Assembly: GCF_902459485.1 (NCBI RefSeq)
Contig: NZ_LR699119.1
Location: 1,240,001 to 1,304,000, forward strand
Direction of reading: 5' to 3'
DNA length: 64,000 bases
Source: Aquicella siphonis
GTDB taxonomy: Bacteria > Pseudomonadota > Gammaproteobacteria > DSM-16500
In this document: in pieces, positions 61,788 through 64,000 of the stretch
How positions within the stretch are numbered: the stretch's first letter is position 1
Layout of the letters: each line of letters begins with the position of its first letter
Notes under the pieces: generated by a model
Seen by the model: only the letters and a program-made list of their open reading frames with translations
What the model was told of the DNA's origin: nothing
Databases searched by the model: none
Position numbers and translations under genes: made by a program

Positions 61788-61801
61788 ACTACATATAGTG
61801 G
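61788..61801. promoter_or_regulatory. NrdR-box-like site upstream of nrdA
   Basis: The complement reads CCACTATATGTAGT, 13 of 14 bases identical to the NrdR box ACACTATATGTAGT. It is 68 bases before the nrdA start. NrdR represses ribonucleotide reductase genes when dATP is high. The usual second box about 31 bases away is not evident. Confidence 0.7.
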
Positions 61802-61869
61802 TTTCGCGCGAGCGCGACCCCAAGCCTGCTCCAAGTATTAAACATTTAGCTATTGTGGAGAAAGAGAAC

Positions 61870-64000
61870 ATGGATATCCAATCAGCATCCTCTCACGTTG
61901 CTCACGCCCCTCATTTCGATGTCGTGCAAACCGCTCCCGGTCAGATCAAAGTCATTCGCCGTAACGGCACTGTCACACCTTTTGACGCGAACAAAATCGC
62001 TGTCGCCATGACCAAGGCCTTTCTGGCTGTGGAAGGAGACACGGCAGCCGGTTCCAGCCGCATTCATGAAAAAGTATCCTTATTGACCAAAAAAATTGCC
62101 GATACGTTTGACCGTCGACTGCAAAGCGGCGGCACGATTCATATTGAAGAAATACAAGACCAGGTTGAACTGGAACTAATGCGCACGGGTGAATACAAAG
62201 TCGCCAAGTCTTATGTGCTTTACCGCGAAGAACGTCGCCGCGCCCGCGAACAAGAGCAAAAAGAGGCCGACAATAAAAAATCTGCATACATTTTGCATGT
62301 CACCCTCCCGGATGGCACTATCCAACCGCTGGACATGGACGCCCTGCAAAAGCAGGTCCGGAATGCCTGCGTGGGTTTGACCGATGTGTCGCCTGATCAC
62401 ATTATTGAAGATGCAAAGCGTAACCTGTTTGACAAGGTACCGGCGCACGAAGTCAGCAAAGCCTTGGTAATGTCCGCACGCACACTGATAGAAAAAGAGC
62501 CCAATTATACTTACGTTGCAGCCAGACTACTGCTGGTGGATTTGCGCAGCGAAGCGCTGGATTTTCTAAAGATACAGAATAATGCAAGCGCGATTGAACA
62601 ACAGACATTTTATCCAGCTTATCTTGAGGCTTATCTTGACACGGGCATCAAACATGAATTGCTGAGTCCCAAACTCAAATCCTTTGATCTGACCCAGATT
62701 GGCGCAGCCATCAGACCCGAGCGCGATTTGTTATTTACCTACCTGGGGCTGCAAACCTTGTATGACCGTTATTTTATCCACTGGGAAGGCCGCCGATTTG
62801 AGCTGCCCCAGGTTTTCTTTATGCGCGTCGCCATGGGCCTCGCCATGGAAGAAAAGGAAAAGGAAAAACGCGCCATTGAATTCTATAACCTGCTCTCCAC
62901 CTTTGATTTCATGAGCTCAACCCCTACGCTGTTTAATTCAGGCACCTTGCGTCCGCAATTATCCAGCTGTTATCTCACCACCGTACCCGATGATCTGGAT
63001 GGAATCTACAGCGCGATCAAAGACAATGCACTGCTGTCCAAATACGCAGGCGGCCTTGGAAACGACTGGACCAACGTCAGAGCCATGGGCGCGCATATCA
63101 AAGGCACAAATGGCAAATCACTGGGCGTCGTACCTTTCCTGAATGTAGCCAATGCCACCGCTGTCGCCGTCAACCAGGGCGGCAAACGCAAAGGCGCTGT
63201 CTGTGCCTATCTTGAAACCTGGCATAAAGACATAGAGGAATTTCTCGAACTGCGTAAAAATACAGGCGACGAACGCCGCCGCACACATGACATGAATACC
63301 GCCAACTGGATTCCGGATTTATTCATGCAGCGCGTGGCGGAAAACCAGGATTGGACACTGTTTTCTCCCAATGATGTGCCAGATTTGCATGATTTGTACG
63401 GCAAGGCATTTGCAGAAGCTTATACCGCCTACGAAGCCAAAGCGGCGCGAGGAGAAATTAAAAACATCAAGAAAATTCCGGCTGTTTCACTCTGGCGCAA
63501 GATGTTGACCATGTTATTTGAAACGGGCCATCCCTGGGTCACATTCAAAGACGTTTGCAACCTGCGCTCGCCGCAGCAACACACAGGCGTGGTACACAGC
63601 TCCAACCTGTGCACGGAAATCACATTGAATACATCACGTGAAGAAATCGCGGTCTGCAATCTTGGCAGCATCAACCTGATCGCGCACATGACCGACAAAG
63701 GACTGGACCAGGCCAAGCTGCGCCGCACCGTCCATACCGCGCTGCGCATGCTGGATAACGTTATAGACATCAATTATTACTCGGTTCCGCAAGCCAGGAA
63801 TTCCAACATGAAGCACCGGCCCGTCGGCATGGGTCTCATGGGTTTTCAGGACGCACTCTATAAACTTCGCATTCCTTATGCGTCCCGCGAAGCGGTAGAA
63901 TTCGCCGACCGATCCATGGAGCAAATCAGTTATTATGCGATAGAAGCCTCCACTTATCTTGCGGAAGAACGCGGCAAATACTCTTCCTATGAAGGATCAC
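61870..64000 (+). CDS. nrdA: Ribonucleoside-diphosphate reductase class Ia, large subunit (cut by window edge)
   Basis: The first ~710 residues are present and the frame runs off the window. Residues ~26-118 form an ATP-cone (IKVIRRNGTVTPFDANKI) and ~140-225 a second, cone-like repeat (HVTLPDGTIQPLDMDAL), an arrangement known from Pseudomonas-type NrdA. The catalytic core has LSSCYLTTVPDD with the first redox cysteine, NLCTEITLNTS with the thiyl-radical cysteine and AVCNLGSINL with the second redox cysteine. It reduces ribonucleotides to deoxyribonucleotides with the NrdB radical subunit, expected just downstream. ATG 61870 has GGAG upstream (TGTGGAGAAAGAGAAC). Confidence 0.95.
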   Translation, partial: MDIQSASSHVAHAPHFDVVQTAPGQIKVIRRNGTVTPFDANKIAVAMTKAFLAVEGDTAAGSSRIHEKVSLLTKKIADTFDRRLQSGGTIHIEEIQDQVELELMRTGEYKVAKSYVLYREERRRAREQEQKEADNKKSAYILHVTLPDGTIQPLDMDALQKQVRNACVGLTDVSPDHIIEDAKRNLFDKVPAHEVSKALVMSARTLIEKEPNYTYVAARLLLVDLRSEALDFLKIQNNASAIEQQTFYPAYLEAYLDTGIKHELLSPKLKSFDLTQIGAAIRPERDLLFTYLGLQTLYDRYFIHWEGRRFELPQVFFMRVAMGLAMEEKEKEKRAIEFYNLLSTFDFMSSTPTLFNSGTLRPQLSSCYLTTVPDDLDGIYSAIKDNALLSKYAGGLGNDWTNVRAMGAHIKGTNGKSLGVVPFLNVANATAVAVNQGGKRKGAVCAYLETWHKDIEEFLELRKNTGDERRRTHDMNTANWIPDLFMQRVAENQDWTLFSPNDVPDLHDLYGKAFAEAYTAYEAKAARGEIKNIKKIPAVSLWRKMLTMLFETGHPWVTFKDVCNLRSPQQHTGVVHSSNLCTEITLNTSREEIAVCNLGSINLIAHMTDKGLDQAKLRRTVHTALRMLDNVIDINYYSVPQARNSNMKHRPVGMGLMGFQDALYKLRIPYASREAVEFADRSMEQISYYAIEASTYLAEERGKYSSYEGS

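Overview
The window is a dense, mostly single-copy stretch of a gammaproteobacterial chromosome. The fab cluster order (yceD-rpmF-plsX-fabH-fabD-fabG-acpP-fabF), adjacent smc and ligA, a single LolC/E-type permease with LolD, several fatty-acid oxidation genes and a PmrA-type box in front of a large effector-like protein together suggest a host-associated member of the Legionellales (Coxiella/Aquicella/Legionella relatives). That placement is an inference from gene content and order; there is no rRNA or tRNA gene here to anchor it.

Layout. 1-2.4 kb: the 5' end of a FadL-type porin and a PilT-type ATPase. 2.4-8.3 kb: a beta-oxidation operon on the minus strand (fadE, fadI-like, fadJ-like). 8.4-10.5 kb: a purine permease with a structured leader, then a 217-bp duplicated intergenic element built around palindromes and a DnaA-box sequence. 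10.5-15.9 kb: a membrane sulfatase/phosphotransferase-like enzyme, a second FadE and a DUF1189-like membrane protein. 16-17.7 kb: hpt and nagZ. 17.9-20.0 kb (+): prmB coupled to an indoleamine 2,3-dioxygenase homologue. 20.1-25.9 kb (-): hslO, an RND adaptor/pump pair, yciB and bolA. 26.1-27.3 kb (+): Smr-domain protein and udk. 27.4-34.8 kb: a second FadL, two GGDEF-EAL proteins with complementary degenerate sites, and an unusual PLP decarboxylase-GNAT fusion. 34.9-40.4 kb: ligA and smc. 40.5-42 kb (+): a two-component pair. 42-46.2 kb: comEC, hemH and a small secreted protein. 46.4-52.8 kb (-): an overlapping train mltG-tmk-holB-tatD-lolC-lolD, preceded by a patatin-like lipoprotein gene. 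53-59.4 kb (-): the fatty-acid synthesis operon. 59.6-61.7 kb (+): a 679-residue putative Dot/Icm-type effector behind a PmrA-like box. 61.9 kb to the end: nrdA behind an NrdR-like box, cut by the window edge.

Functionally, the region is rich in lipid metabolism: uptake (two FadL), degradation (two FadE, FadI, FadJ), synthesis (fab operon, PlsX) and lipoprotein export (Lol). Points most worth a second look are the effector candidate with its PmrA-like box, the decarboxylase-acetyltransferase fusion with a buried ribosome binding site and start codon, the palindromic duplicated element at 9.9-10.4 kb, and the possible riboswitch upstream of the purine permease. Where the longest open frame and the ribosome binding site disagree, I chose the start with the better site and say so.
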